Origin: an uncultured Clostridia bacterium
Lineage (GTDB): Bacteria; Bacillota; Clostridia; TANB77; CAG-508
Length of the DNA: 16,222 bases
Assembly (NCBI GenBank): GCA_934180065.1
Contig: CAKPRA010000039.1
Span: 1-16,222 of the forward strand
Direction: 5' to 3'
Positions 7,709 to 15,366 of this stretch are shown piece by piece. The position numbers were made by a program, and so were the translations under genes. Position 1 is the stretch's first letter; the number at the start of each line of letters is the position of its first letter. The notes beneath the pieces are model-generated. The model saw only the letters and a list, made by a program, of their open reading frames with translations, ran no database searches and had not been told where the DNA came from.

Positions 7709-7738
7709 AATAGGGTGCTTACAATATATGACCCTATT
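7709..7738. repeat. Inverted AATAGGGT repeat around the early -10 box
   Basis: AATAGGGT (7709-7716) and ACCCTATT (7731-7738) form an 8-bp inverted repeat. Its 14-base spacer holds the early -10 box. A third copy, AATAGGGT, lies at 7660-7667, 49 bases from the first and in the same orientation. This looks like a regulator or replication-protein binding site. Confidence 0.55.
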
Positions 7739-7748
7739 TAATTGTCAA
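7721..7748 (-). promoter_or_regulatory. Leftward early promoter
   Basis: On the minus strand a perfect TTGACA (7743-7748) is followed 16 bases later by TATTGT (7721-7726), or by an alternative TATATT at 7723-7728. It would drive the 39-aa frame, the 87-aa gene, the HTH gene and the ATPase. Confidence 0.55.
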
Positions 7749-7763
7749 AGAACAAATTGTAAG

Positions 7764-7776
7764 TTCCAAATTGGCA
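7764..7776. promoter_or_regulatory. Operator copy 1 (TTCCA-AAT-TGGCA)
   Basis: A 13-bp site matching TTCCA-N3-TGGAA with one mismatch lies 15 bases upstream of the leftward -35 box. It is the least perfect of three copies. Confidence 0.6.
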
Positions 7777-7797
7777 CATTTCGCATTAAATTAAAAG

Positions 7798-7810
7798 TTC
7801 CACTATGGAA
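7798..7810. promoter_or_regulatory. Operator copy 2 (TTCCA-CTA-TGGAA)
   Basis: A perfect 5-3-5 palindrome whose centre is 34 bases from copy 1, about three helical turns, so repressors on the two could sit on the same face of the DNA. Confidence 0.65.
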
Positions 7811-7916
7811 ATTACTATAAAAATAATAACACGCAAGTCAATAATGTCAAGCTGCGATTTAGAAAAATTTGAAAATTCTTAAATTTGTATTTTTTCGACA
7901 AATTTTGTATCAAATG

Positions 7917-7929
7917 TTCCAAAATGGAA
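7917..7929. promoter_or_regulatory. Operator copy 3 (TTCCA-AAA-TGGAA)
   Basis: A perfect palindrome lying across the -35 position and spacer of the repressor's own promoter. Binding here would shut the repressor gene off, which implies autoregulation. Confidence 0.65.
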
Positions 7930-7935
7930 ATTTTG

Positions 7936-7944
7936 TGTTATAAT
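7936..7944 (+). promoter_or_regulatory. Repressor promoter, extended -10
   Basis: TGTTATAAT is a perfect -10 (7939-7944) with TGn extension. The position 17 bases upstream (GTTCCA) is a poor -35 and falls in operator copy 3. Confidence 0.65.
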
Positions 7945-7975
7945 AGATTTATGAAGAAAAATGGGAGGTAATTCT

Positions 7976-8521
7976 GTGGAAAAGAGAAAACCAATGGATG
8001 TTACTATAGGAACAAATATGAGCAAATTAAGAAAGCAATTTAATTTAACTCAAAGAGAAATATGTTCTGTAGTAGGAGTAAATACATCTACATATAAGCA
8101 CTATGAATTAGGCGATAGAATGGTACCTATTAGTGTATTAAAAGATTTGGCTAAATTTTATAAAGTCTCTACAAATTATTTTTTTGAAAATATGCCAGAG
8201 TTATCTGACAAAGAATCATTGGAATTATCTAATTTAACTTTAAAAGTAGCTGATGATACACCAAAGTATGTTAAGGCTACTCTTAAAGATTTGTATAAAT
8301 ATTTTGATAAAGAAGAAGAAAAAAATCAAGCTAGAATTAGGCTTAGAATTAAGAATTTGAGATTAGAGAATAATAAATCACAAAAAGAATTAGCAAATTA
8401 CTTAGAAATAGATTTATCGACTTATAATAAATATGAAAAAGGTAGTAGAAAATTAAGTAATGAAGTAGTTAAGAAACTAGCTGAATATTATAATGTATCA
8501 GTAAGTGATATAGTAGATTAA
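7976..8521 (+). CDS. Tandem-HTH (Xre/Cro-CI family) repressor
   Basis: The longest frame starts at ATG 7961, but GGGAGG (7963-7968) lies inside it at the right distance from the GTG at 7976. I therefore take GTG as the start, giving 181 aa. Two Xre helix-turn-helix domains are visible: about 10-65 (MSKLRKQFNLTQREICSVVG, then STYKHYELGDR) and about 120-180 (RIKNLRLENNKSQKELANYL, then STYNKYEKGSR), joined by a charged linker. Neither a LexA-type peptidase nor a metalloprotease motif is present. It diverges from the replication block and most likely binds the three TTCCA-N3-TGGAA sites, repressing both promoters. Being just upstream of the restriction operon it could also control that, but its size is unlike the roughly 80-aa C proteins. 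Confidence 0.85.
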   Translation: MEKRKPMDVTIGTNMSKLRKQFNLTQREICSVVGVNTSTYKHYELGDRMVPISVLKDLAKFYKVSTNYFFENMPELSDKESLELSNLTLKVADDTPKYVKATLKDLYKYFDKEEEKNQARIRLRIKNLRLENNKSQKELANYLEIDLSTYNKYEKGSRKLSNEVVKKLAEYYNVSVSDIVD

Positions 8522-8524
8522 TAA

Positions 8525-8585
8525 ATGACATGATGACACTAGAAATAGGTATGAGGTATATATTAGCTTAATGTCATAGTGTCAT
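8525..8585. repeat. Paired ATGACA / TGTCAT repeats at the restriction-operon promoter
   Basis: The left unit ATGACATGATGACA (8525-8538) has two ATGACA boxes 8 bases apart. The right unit TGTCATAGTGTCAT (8572-8585) has two TGTCAT boxes 8 bases apart, in opposite orientation. The longest perfect arms are ATGACACTA (8533-8541) and TAGTGTCAT (8577-8585). The second ATGACA resembles a -35 box with TATATA (8557-8562) 18 bases on, and the right unit abuts the AAAGGAG ribosome site. This is a likely operator pair controlling the methylase operon. Confidence 0.6.
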
Positions 8586-8598
8586 AAAGGAGTAAAAT

Positions 8599-10479
8599 AT
8601 GAGATATATAGGAAACAAAACCAAATTATTAGATCTTATAGATAAATTTTTAATTTCAAAAGGGTTAAATAAAAAAGGTTTAAGATTTTGCGATCTTTTT
8701 GCAGGAACATGTACAGTAGGTGATTATTTTAAAAACAGATATGAAATTATAGCAAATGATAATTTATATTTTTCTTATTCAATTTGTAATGGTAAATTAA
8801 AGTATAATTCCAAAACATTTTTTAAAACATTGGGTTTTGATCCATTTGAATATTTTAATTCAATTGATACGAGTAACTATAAAACAGGTTTTTGCTATAA
8901 CAATTTTGCACCAGAAGTATCTGGAAGACAATATTTTTCTGATGAAAATGCAAAAAAAATTGATTTTATAAGAAATACAATAGATATATGGTTTGATGAA
9001 AAAAGGATAGACGAAAATGAAAAATATTATTTGATTGGAAGCTTATTAGAAAGTACAAGTAAAGTATCAAATGTAGCGGGGGTATATTCAGCATACTTAA
9101 AGATATGGGATCCTAGAGCAGTGAAACCTATGGAATTTATTCCATTGGAAACAAATTCTGAAGCAAAATTTCAAAATGAAGTATACATGTTAGATGCAAA
9201 TGACTTAATAACAAAAATAAATGGCGATATATTATATCTAGATCCTCCATATACTCCTACTCAATATGTAAGTCAATATCACGTTTTAGAAACTATAGCT
9301 AAAAATGATGAACCAGAAACACATGGCGTAGGAGCTCATAGAGATAATGGTGATCAAATTTCTATGTGGTGTAGAAAAGGTTGTGTCCATGAAGAGTTTG
9401 AAAAATTAATTGCTAATGCTAGATTTAAACATATTCTGTTTAGCTATAGTGATGCAGGTATTATGTCTAAAGAATTTATAGAAAAAGTAATGAAAAGATA
9501 TGCAAAAGAAGGCACTTATATTTTTAAGAAAATTGACTTTGTGAAATATAAGAGTACTAGAGCAGTCAATCGTGAAATAAAAGATAATACAAAAGATAAG
9601 AAGCATTATGAGTGGTTATTTTATATAGAAAAAACAGATAAACCATATTATATTTCTCCATTAAACTACATTGGTGGAAAATATGAGGTATTACCATTGA
9701 TAAAAAATAATCTTCCAAAAAAGATAAGTTGTTTTTATGATTTATTTGGTGGTGGTTCAACGGTAGGTATTAATATTGATTGTGATAAAGTTATTTATAA
9801 TGATATTAATTGGATGGTCAGAGATTTGCTAGAAAAAATATCAAGAGACAAATTTTTAAATACATATAATTATATTGAAAAAACAATAAAAAAATATAAT
9901 TTAGAGAAAAAAAATAAAGAATCATATGTAGCATTTAGACAAAAATATAATTCAAATCAAATTGGGAGTAGAAACCCGTTGGATTTGTATTTGCTTATTT
10001 GTTATGGTTTTGAACATCAAATAAGATTTAATAGTAACTTAGAATTTAATAATCCTTGTGGAAATTCAGGATATAATCAAGAGATGTTAGAAAAACTAAT
10101 TTCATATTCAAATAGAACAAAGTCAATCAATATTGTATATAAATCAAGAGATTATAAGTCTTTTGAAAAAGAGATTACACATGATGATTTTGTATATTGT
10201 GATCCTCCATATTTGATTTCCTGTGGTGCATATAATGATGGCAAGCGAGGTTTTAATGGATGGGATGAAAAACAAGAACAAGAACTTTTAGATTTTTTAG
10301 ATGAATTAAACAGAAAAGGAATAAAGTTTATGTTGTCTAATATGAAAGATAGAAATGAAAAAATAAATTTTAAATTATCATCTTGGATAAGTAAAAATAA
10401 TTATAAATTAATTGTAAATGAACAAATAACAAAGAGAAATAGACAAAACAGACAAGAAATAATAATAATAAATTATTAG
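8599..10479 (+). CDS. FokI-type double DNA adenine (N6) methyltransferase
   Basis: The 626-aa protein contains two complete alpha-class adenine methyltransferase domains. The first has MRYIGNKTKLL, the AdoMet-binding DLFAGTCTVG (32-41) and catalytic DPPY (215-218). The second has NYIGGKYEVLPLI, DLFGGGSTVG (381-390) and DPPY (535-538). Length and DPPY positions closely follow what I recall of M.FokI (647 aa, DPPY near 217 and 548), where each half methylates one strand of an asymmetric site. It is therefore likely the protective enzyme of a type IIS system; the target sequence cannot be read from this. AAAGGAG precedes the ATG, and the HNH gene follows after 10 bases in the same operon. The reading frame is intact. 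Confidence 0.9.
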   Translation: MRYIGNKTKLLDLIDKFLISKGLNKKGLRFCDLFAGTCTVGDYFKNRYEIIANDNLYFSYSICNGKLKYNSKTFFKTLGFDPFEYFNSIDTSNYKTGFCYNNFAPEVSGRQYFSDENAKKIDFIRNTIDIWFDEKRIDENEKYYLIGSLLESTSKVSNVAGVYSAYLKIWDPRAVKPMEFIPLETNSEAKFQNEVYMLDANDLITKINGDILYLDPPYTPTQYVSQYHVLETIAKNDEPETHGVGAHRDNGDQISMWCRKGCVHEEFEKLIANARFKHILFSYSDAGIMSKEFIEKVMKRYAKEGTYIFKKIDFVKYKSTRAVNREIKDNTKDKKHYEWLFYIEKTDKPYYISPLNYIGGKYEVLPLIKNNLPKKISCFYDLFGGGSTVGINIDCDKVIYNDINWMVRDLLEKISRDKFLNTYNYIEKTIKKYNLEKKNKESYVAFRQKYNSNQIGSRNPLDLYLLICYGFEHQIRFNSNLEFNNPCGNSGYNQEMLEKLISYSNRTKSINIVYKSRDYKSFEKEITHDDFVYCDPPYLISCGAYNDGKRGFNGWDEKQEQELLDFLDELNRKGIKFMLSNMKDRNEKINFKLSSWISKNNYKLIVNEQITKRNRQNRQEIIIINY

Positions 10480-10489
10480 GTGGTGAATC

Positions 10490-12016
10490 ATGGAAATAAT
10501 AGCAAAATTTTTCAATTGTAATTATGAAACATACAAACTATTTTATAAAGATGCAATAAAAAGGGCGTTTTTAAAAGACAAAGTTATCATAAATGAAAAT
10601 GATATAAAAATTCAAGTAGAAAGTTTGCCAGGAGATACTATTCAAGCTCAAAGGGCTCCGTCCGGAAGACACAGCAGAACTATAACAGTTCTTGTTAATG
10701 GAACTCCAAAATACATTATAGGCTTTTCTAATACAGGCTATGATGAAGATAGAAAAAAAGAAAGTGACAATGGAGGAAGGCCATACATTTATGGTAACTC
10801 TGACTATCATTCCAATTCGTTTATGTGTCAGGGAATAAATAAAATTTTTGAGTATTATTATGATACAAAAAATTTGTTTCCTGATGTAATACTGTATTTT
10901 TATTTGTTGGATGTAGGGAAAAAAACATATGTCGATAACCTATCGAATAATTTAACATATAGAGAATTATATACAATAGGTTTTGAAATATTAAATATTG
11001 AAGATATTGCTTTCCATGAATTTTATAAATTGGGTTTTAGCAGAGAAGAATATGGTTTTTCGTATGAGTATATTTCATTTAATAAGTTTGCTAATGATCT
11101 TGCATATATATCCAGTAAGAACAGTTCGAATGAGCCTGCATATTTAAAGTGCATCGATTTAAATTACGACATAGACGAAGAAGATGATGAAGACGAATTA
11201 TATGACTATGATTTTAAGGACTTAACTAATACACAATATATTTATACATTTAAAACATTAGGAGCTCAATCATATGACAATTTTTTAGCTATGTGGACTT
11301 TAAATATATTAGCTGAAAAGGAAGACAAGAATCTTAAATTTGAGTTTTCAAAAGAGAAATTTAATTTTAGATTGGAAGATCCTGATGAGAATGTTAAATG
11401 GACGGAAGATTTTCCAGATACTATTACAAGATTATTTGAAAAAATAGGAATTTCTATAAAATATGAAACTTCTGAAGAAGTAAGACAACAATTTAATAGG
11501 GAATTAATTCAGTACGAAAAAGCAAAGAGAAGTGGCAAAATAAGAAACCAAGAATTGTTTAAAAATAATTTAAGAGCAAAAGGACTTCAGACGAAGTGTT
11601 ATTTGTGTGGTTGCGAAGTAGAAGAAATTCTTGAAGCGGCTCATTTGTGGGGAGTTGCTGATATTAAAAGTTCAGAAAGTTCAAAAATTAATAGAGTTTT
11701 GGATAGCGATTGTATGAAGAAGTTATTAATAAGCGAAGCACATTCTAGAGAACAGTTTTATAAAAAATATATTTTAGCAAATTCAGGAGATAATGGCGTA
11801 TGGTTATGTAATAATCATCATGAGCTTTTTGATAGGAATTATTATTGTTTTGATTCTAAAGATGGAAAAATATTGTTAAAAGCTGATTCAGATGAAGTTT
11901 TTAAAAATTATATGAGTCTTTCAGAATATGATAAATTACCTCAAAAAATTTTAACAGAATGTACAAAAGTCTTTTTGAACGAACGACAAAAGAAATTTAA
12001 TGGTGTGGAGGACTAA
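10490..12016 (+). CDS. HNH restriction endonuclease candidate
   Basis: The 508-aa protein ends in an HNH domain: C370-Y-L-C373, AAH385 (the usual general-base histidine position), and W-L-C440-N-N-H443-H444-E-L-F-D-R. CxxC with CxxH suggests a bound zinc. About 1-360 is unrelated to anything I recognise and probably binds the target DNA; it includes a very acidic run (DIDEEDDEDELYDYD, about 226-240). It follows the methylase by 10 bases with GGTGGTG as ribosome site and touches the next gene, so it is most simply the cutting enzyme paired with the FokI-type methylase. Known FokI itself uses a PD-(D/E)XK domain, so this would be a different cutter for a FokI-type methylase. HNH type IIS enzymes such as MnlI and HpyAV are known. 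Confidence 0.8.
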   Translation: MEIIAKFFNCNYETYKLFYKDAIKRAFLKDKVIINENDIKIQVESLPGDTIQAQRAPSGRHSRTITVLVNGTPKYIIGFSNTGYDEDRKKESDNGGRPYIYGNSDYHSNSFMCQGINKIFEYYYDTKNLFPDVILYFYLLDVGKKTYVDNLSNNLTYRELYTIGFEILNIEDIAFHEFYKLGFSREEYGFSYEYISFNKFANDLAYISSKNSSNEPAYLKCIDLNYDIDEEDDEDELYDYDFKDLTNTQYIYTFKTLGAQSYDNFLAMWTLNILAEKEDKNLKFEFSKEKFNFRLEDPDENVKWTEDFPDTITRLFEKIGISIKYETSEEVRQQFNRELIQYEKAKRSGKIRNQELFKNNLRAKGLQTKCYLCGCEVEEILEAAHLWGVADIKSSESSKINRVLDSDCMKKLLISEAHSREQFYKKYILANSGDNGVWLCNNHHELFDRNYYCFDSKDGKILLKADSDEVFKNYMSLSEYDKLPQKILTECTKVFLNERQKKFNGVED

Positions 12017-14137
12017 ATGGAAGTTGGTAAAAAGAAAATTTTAAATGGGTTTATTGGTGGAAATAATAGTACACAATTTGTTATACCTATTTATCAAAGA
12101 AATTATGTATGGGAAAAGAAAAATGTTCTTCAATTGTTAGAAGATATAGAAAAGATGATTCCTTATTATGATAATGATGATGAGAGTATTTTTCATTTTT
12201 TTGGAAGTATTGTTTATATAGATACTCTACATAAGGGTTCATTTAGTGAATGGACAATAATAGATGGACAGCAAAGGTTAACAACAATATTTTTAATATT
12301 ACAAGTATTGAAGCAAATATATTATGAGCAAGAAAAAATAATAACAAAAAAATATTTGCTAAATGACGAGGATATAATTAATACAAGTGATGAAATGGAT
12401 AGATATAGATTAAAGCCACTTGTAAGTGATGATAATGTTTACAAATTGATATCAGATAACAAATTAGAACGTTTAAATGATTCTGAACAAAATTCCAATG
12501 TTTTAAAAGCTTATAATGTAATAAAGAAAGAATTAGAAAAATGGAAGTCAAAATATGCCTTTGAAGAAATAATGGGTGCTATAGATAAATTTAAAGTAGT
12601 GTGGATACAATTGGATAAAAAAGAAGATCCACAACAAGTATTTGAATCAATTAATTCTACAGGAGTTAACTTATCAGCTGCGGATTTGATAAGAAATTTT
12701 GTTTTAATGAATAAAGACAATGCAACTCAGACACGCATATATAATGAGTATTGGAGCCCAATAGAATTTGATTATGTCGGTACAAAAAATTTAAAAGAAT
12801 TTTTTAGATTCTATGTTTCTATTAAAGAGAAAATAACTATTCCTGAAAGAGAAGTTTATGAAAAATTTAAAATACAATATGAGAATCTATTAGCAGAGCA
12901 AAACGAAGAGGAAATATTAAGTGAAATTCTAAATTATGCTAAGTATTATTATTACATTTCACGTGATGCATCTGAAAGTAATAATCAAACTTTAGAAGAA
13001 ATTCTTAAAGATTATAGAAACGCAAAATCAAATATGCCACATATTGTGATAATGGAAACAATGAATTTATATTTTAACAAACAAAGAATCGAAGAAAGTG
13101 ATTTATTAAATACTATAAAATTATTAACAAACTATATAGTAAGAAGAAATATTTGCGGTATTGATACTAAATCGATTTCAAATATTTTTGGGTCAATGCT
13201 TGGTAAGATATTAAGAAAATTTGAAGAAGGCGAAAATTACTATTATTCTGTATTAAAAACATTTGTCATTGATACAAGGCTAACTAATCAATTTATGCCG
13301 ACTGATAAAACTGTTGAAGAAGAATTTAATAAATCTAATTTATATTCAAGAGAATCCACAACATTTGTATTAAAGAAAATTGAAAATAATGAATCAAGGA
13401 TTCCATATTCCAATTTAAATGTTGAACATGTAATGCCTCAAACTGAAACAAAATATTGGTCTAAATATATAAATGAAAATAGTATATATGAGGAGGTAGT
13501 TAATCGTATAGGTAATTTAACCTTAGTTGATTCTAAAGATAATTCTAGTATGAGTAATAGAAATTTTGACGCAAAAAAACAAGTATTAAATAAATCTAGA
13601 CATATAAAAATGAATGAGGATATTTTAAATAAAGAGTGTTGGAATGAAGATGAAATTTTAGAAAGAAGTAAAAATTTATCACAGGAGTTTATAAAAATAT
13701 TCCCATATCCAGATGTTGTTATTGACGAAACAGATGATATTTATATGCATATAAATTTAAATGATGATTCAATTAACGATTACAAAGATTATGTTTTTTC
13801 TAATCCTTTGGAAATTACTATTGATGATAATAGCATTGATTTTGGTGGAAATTGGAGTGATGCTTTAGCTAGAGTTTTAATTGAATTGTATAGTTATGAT
13901 ACCGAAAGTTTTATTAAAGCTTCTAAGGAAATAGCGGATGAATATGGTTATAAAGGAATTCAAATAGCCAATACTCCTATTGGAATGAGAACTCCTTATG
14001 AATTCATAGATGGAATGTTTGTAGAAAATAATACTAATACAATACATAAACTGTCATTAATGCAAAGAATGATTAGGAAAATGAATTATGAACCAAGAAT
14101 TGTTATTACTTATATAACAAAAAATACTGAAATATAA
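12017..14137 (+). CDS. GmrSD-like type IV restriction enzyme (DUF262 + DUF1524 HNH)
   Basis: The 706-aa single-chain protein has the GmrS/DUF262 signature IPIYQRNYVW (23-32) and DGQQRLTT (83-90), the ParB-like nucleotide-handling site, and the GmrD/DUF1524 HNH signature VEHVMP (H471) with NRIGNLTL (G499-N500). Family members cut phage DNA carrying hydroxymethyl- or glucosyl-modified cytosine. Residues about 565-706 form an extra C-terminal region (IDFGGNWSDALARVLIELY) not part of the basic pair. Its ATG directly follows the TAA of the HNH gene (TAAATG), with GTGGAGG inside that gene, so translation is coupled. Together with the methylase and HNH enzyme it would cover phages that hide behind modified bases. 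The biochemical target is inferred from family. Confidence 0.9.
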   Translation: MEVGKKKILNGFIGGNNSTQFVIPIYQRNYVWEKKNVLQLLEDIEKMIPYYDNDDESIFHFFGSIVYIDTLHKGSFSEWTIIDGQQRLTTIFLILQVLKQIYYEQEKIITKKYLLNDEDIINTSDEMDRYRLKPLVSDDNVYKLISDNKLERLNDSEQNSNVLKAYNVIKKELEKWKSKYAFEEIMGAIDKFKVVWIQLDKKEDPQQVFESINSTGVNLSAADLIRNFVLMNKDNATQTRIYNEYWSPIEFDYVGTKNLKEFFRFYVSIKEKITIPEREVYEKFKIQYENLLAEQNEEEILSEILNYAKYYYYISRDASESNNQTLEEILKDYRNAKSNMPHIVIMETMNLYFNKQRIEESDLLNTIKLLTNYIVRRNICGIDTKSISNIFGSMLGKILRKFEEGENYYYSVLKTFVIDTRLTNQFMPTDKTVEEEFNKSNLYSRESTTFVLKKIENNESRIPYSNLNVEHVMPQTETKYWSKYINENSIYEEVVNRIGNLTLVDSKDNSSMSNRNFDAKKQVLNKSRHIKMNEDILNKECWNEDEILERSKNLSQEFIKIFPYPDVVIDETDDIYMHINLNDDSINDYKDYVFSNPLEITIDDNSIDFGGNWSDALARVLIELYSYDTESFIKASKEIADEYGYKGIQIANTPIGMRTPYEFIDGMFVENNTNTIHKLSLMQRMIRKMNYEPRIVITYITKNTEI

Positions 14138-14142
14138 TTAAT

Positions 14143-14173
14143 AAACGGAGAATGTAAATTTTCTTCGTTTTTT
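14143..14173 (+). terminator. Terminator of the restriction operon
   Basis: AAACGGAGAA (14143-14152) pairs with TTCTTCGTTT (14161-14170), one G-T pair, 8-base loop, then TTT. It starts 5 bases after the GmrSD stop. Confidence 0.75.
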
Positions 14174-14181
14174 GTTATAAT
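14173..14181 (+). promoter_or_regulatory. Extended -10 promoter of the 316-aa gene
   Basis: TGTTATAAT, identical to the repressor's extended -10, lies directly after the restriction-operon terminator. No good -35 is seen. A weak GGTGAT site precedes the ATG. Confidence 0.6.
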
Positions 14182-14206
14182 ATATACTTAATAAGTTGGT
14201 GATATT

Positions 14207-15157
14207 ATGTATGAAAATAAATTAAAACTATATAACTTATATAATAAAATTTTTGATAATCAGATAAATAGATATTTAGAATTATCTCAAAAAAATACTC
14301 AAATTCCTCAAGAAAGTTTAATATTTTTAGAATCCGCAAAAAAATCTATTAATAATTGCTTATCATTAATAGAAAATGATGAATATATTGATTCATTATG
14401 TTTATTGAGAAGTTCATTTGAAGCAATTATGTTTTCTATAGCAATTTATTTTGATGAAAAAACATATGATATGTATAAACATTATAATAGAGATATCTAT
14501 ATTAGAGTATTAAAAACAAAATATAAAAAAGAAAAACAAAAAAATCCTAAATTTAAAATTCCTGATTTAGAAAAAGAAAGGAAAGAGTTTCTAAAACCGT
14601 ATAATGTAAGAAAAATAGTTGCTGATAATTATAAAAGTTTATTCGGGGAATTATTTATAGATTGTAAGGATGAAAAAGAAGTATTAGATGAGTTAAATAA
14701 TTTTTATAAATATTTATGTGATTTTACACATCCCTCTATAGTTAAAACATATGTGTATAAAATTCAAAACGATGAGGAAAATTTAAATAATATTAGAGCT
14801 GTTTTTAGATTAAATATTAATTGTTGTAAAATGTTGCTGCTCTTAACATTAAATTATTTTTCTAATAATGATGATATGAGCAATATATATGATTTATATG
14901 CAATAGTATTTTTGTTAGATATAAATTTAATTGCTAATGTTGATAATTTAAAATTTTTATTAAAGAAATATGATGAATATTTATATTTAGATATTACTCG
15001 TAAATATTTTAATAATAATAAAAATGAAATTAAGAAAATGCAGTCAGAAATTAAAGAATTAGATGAAACTGTTAATCCTAATGAGAAATTAGTTGGAGTT
15101 ATGAAAGATATTATCATTAAATTTGATGCATTAGAGTTATTCAAAGAATATTTTTAG
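14207..15157 (+). CDS. HEPN/DUF5677-like helical protein
   Basis: The 316-aa protein is entirely helical and carries two spaced signatures: SLCLLRSSFEAIMF (R68) and NFYKYLCDFTHPSIVK (H175-P-S). The pairing of an LLRSxFEA helix with a later YxxLCxxxHPS helix is typical of DUF5677/HEPN-like proteins that cluster with defence and toxin genes. In active HEPN RNases a conserved Arg and His act together, so R68 and H175 are candidate active residues, but this is inference. It has its own promoter after the restriction terminator, so it is a separate unit. Residues from about 215 on form an extra helical, Lys/Glu-rich tail that may be a coiled coil. A non-catalytic role is equally possible. Confidence 0.65.
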   Translation: MYENKLKLYNLYNKIFDNQINRYLELSQKNTQIPQESLIFLESAKKSINNCLSLIENDEYIDSLCLLRSSFEAIMFSIAIYFDEKTYDMYKHYNRDIYIRVLKTKYKKEKQKNPKFKIPDLEKERKEFLKPYNVRKIVADNYKSLFGELFIDCKDEKEVLDELNNFYKYLCDFTHPSIVKTYVYKIQNDEENLNNIRAVFRLNINCCKMLLLLTLNYFSNNDDMSNIYDLYAIVFLLDINLIANVDNLKFLLKKYDEYLYLDITRKYFNNNKNEIKKMQSEIKELDETVNPNEKLVGVMKDIIIKFDALELFKEYF

Positions 15158-15241
15158 GTACACTTTTAAATGCGCCAAACTATAAATTATATTAAATTTA
15201 AGTAAATTTTAATAAACTTTAAAATATATGAGCCTTTATTT

Positions 15242-15324
15242 TATAATGGTTTTAATATTTTATGGAATTAGAAAAATTAGAACTAAGTCGCCCCCTTGAA
15301 AAGAACGAAGGCTCTCGCTTTTTT
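15242..15324 (+). ncRNA. Possible small RNA between the HEPN-like gene and the B3/B4 gene
   Basis: TATAAT (15242-15247) with a weak TTAAAA -35, then about 70 untranslated bases including the C-run GTCGCCCCC, end in a terminator-like hairpin. In the hairpin AAAAG and CGA (15299-15308) pair with TCGCTTTT (15315-15322), with a 2-base bulge, and a T-run follows. No frame of note is present. The hairpin could equally be the late terminator of the 316-aa gene. Confidence 0.35.
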
Positions 15325-15339
15325 ATTTGATTTTTATAG

Positions 15340-15345
15340 TATAAT
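15340..15345 (+). promoter_or_regulatory. -10 box of the B3/B4 gene
   Basis: A perfect TATAAT lies 21 bases before the ATG, which has an AGAGGAG ribosome site (15355-15361). A -35 is not evident. Confidence 0.5.
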
Positions 15346-15366
15346 CGTTTTGTAAGAGGAGATAAT

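Larger units (their letters stand above)
7562..7960. other. Divergent control region of the mobile element
   Basis: This 399-base stretch separates the leftward early operon from the rightward repressor gene. It holds the 39-aa frame, the leftward promoter with its AATAGGGT repeats, three TTCCA-N3-TGGAA operators and the repressor promoter. The 7811-7900 part is AT-rich with no further pattern that I can support. Confidence 0.6.

Noticed and set aside
7976..8521. Repressor as a classic C (controller) protein of the restriction system
   Set aside because: C proteins are about 80 aa with one HTH. This one has two HTH domains, and its best candidate sites are in the divergent element promoter. 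A role at 8525-8585 is left open.
14854..15144. Minus-strand 96-aa hydrophobic frame
   Set aside because: It is antisense to the 316-aa gene; its Ser/Leu/Ile-rich look comes from reading AT-rich coding DNA backwards, and no ribosome site is present.
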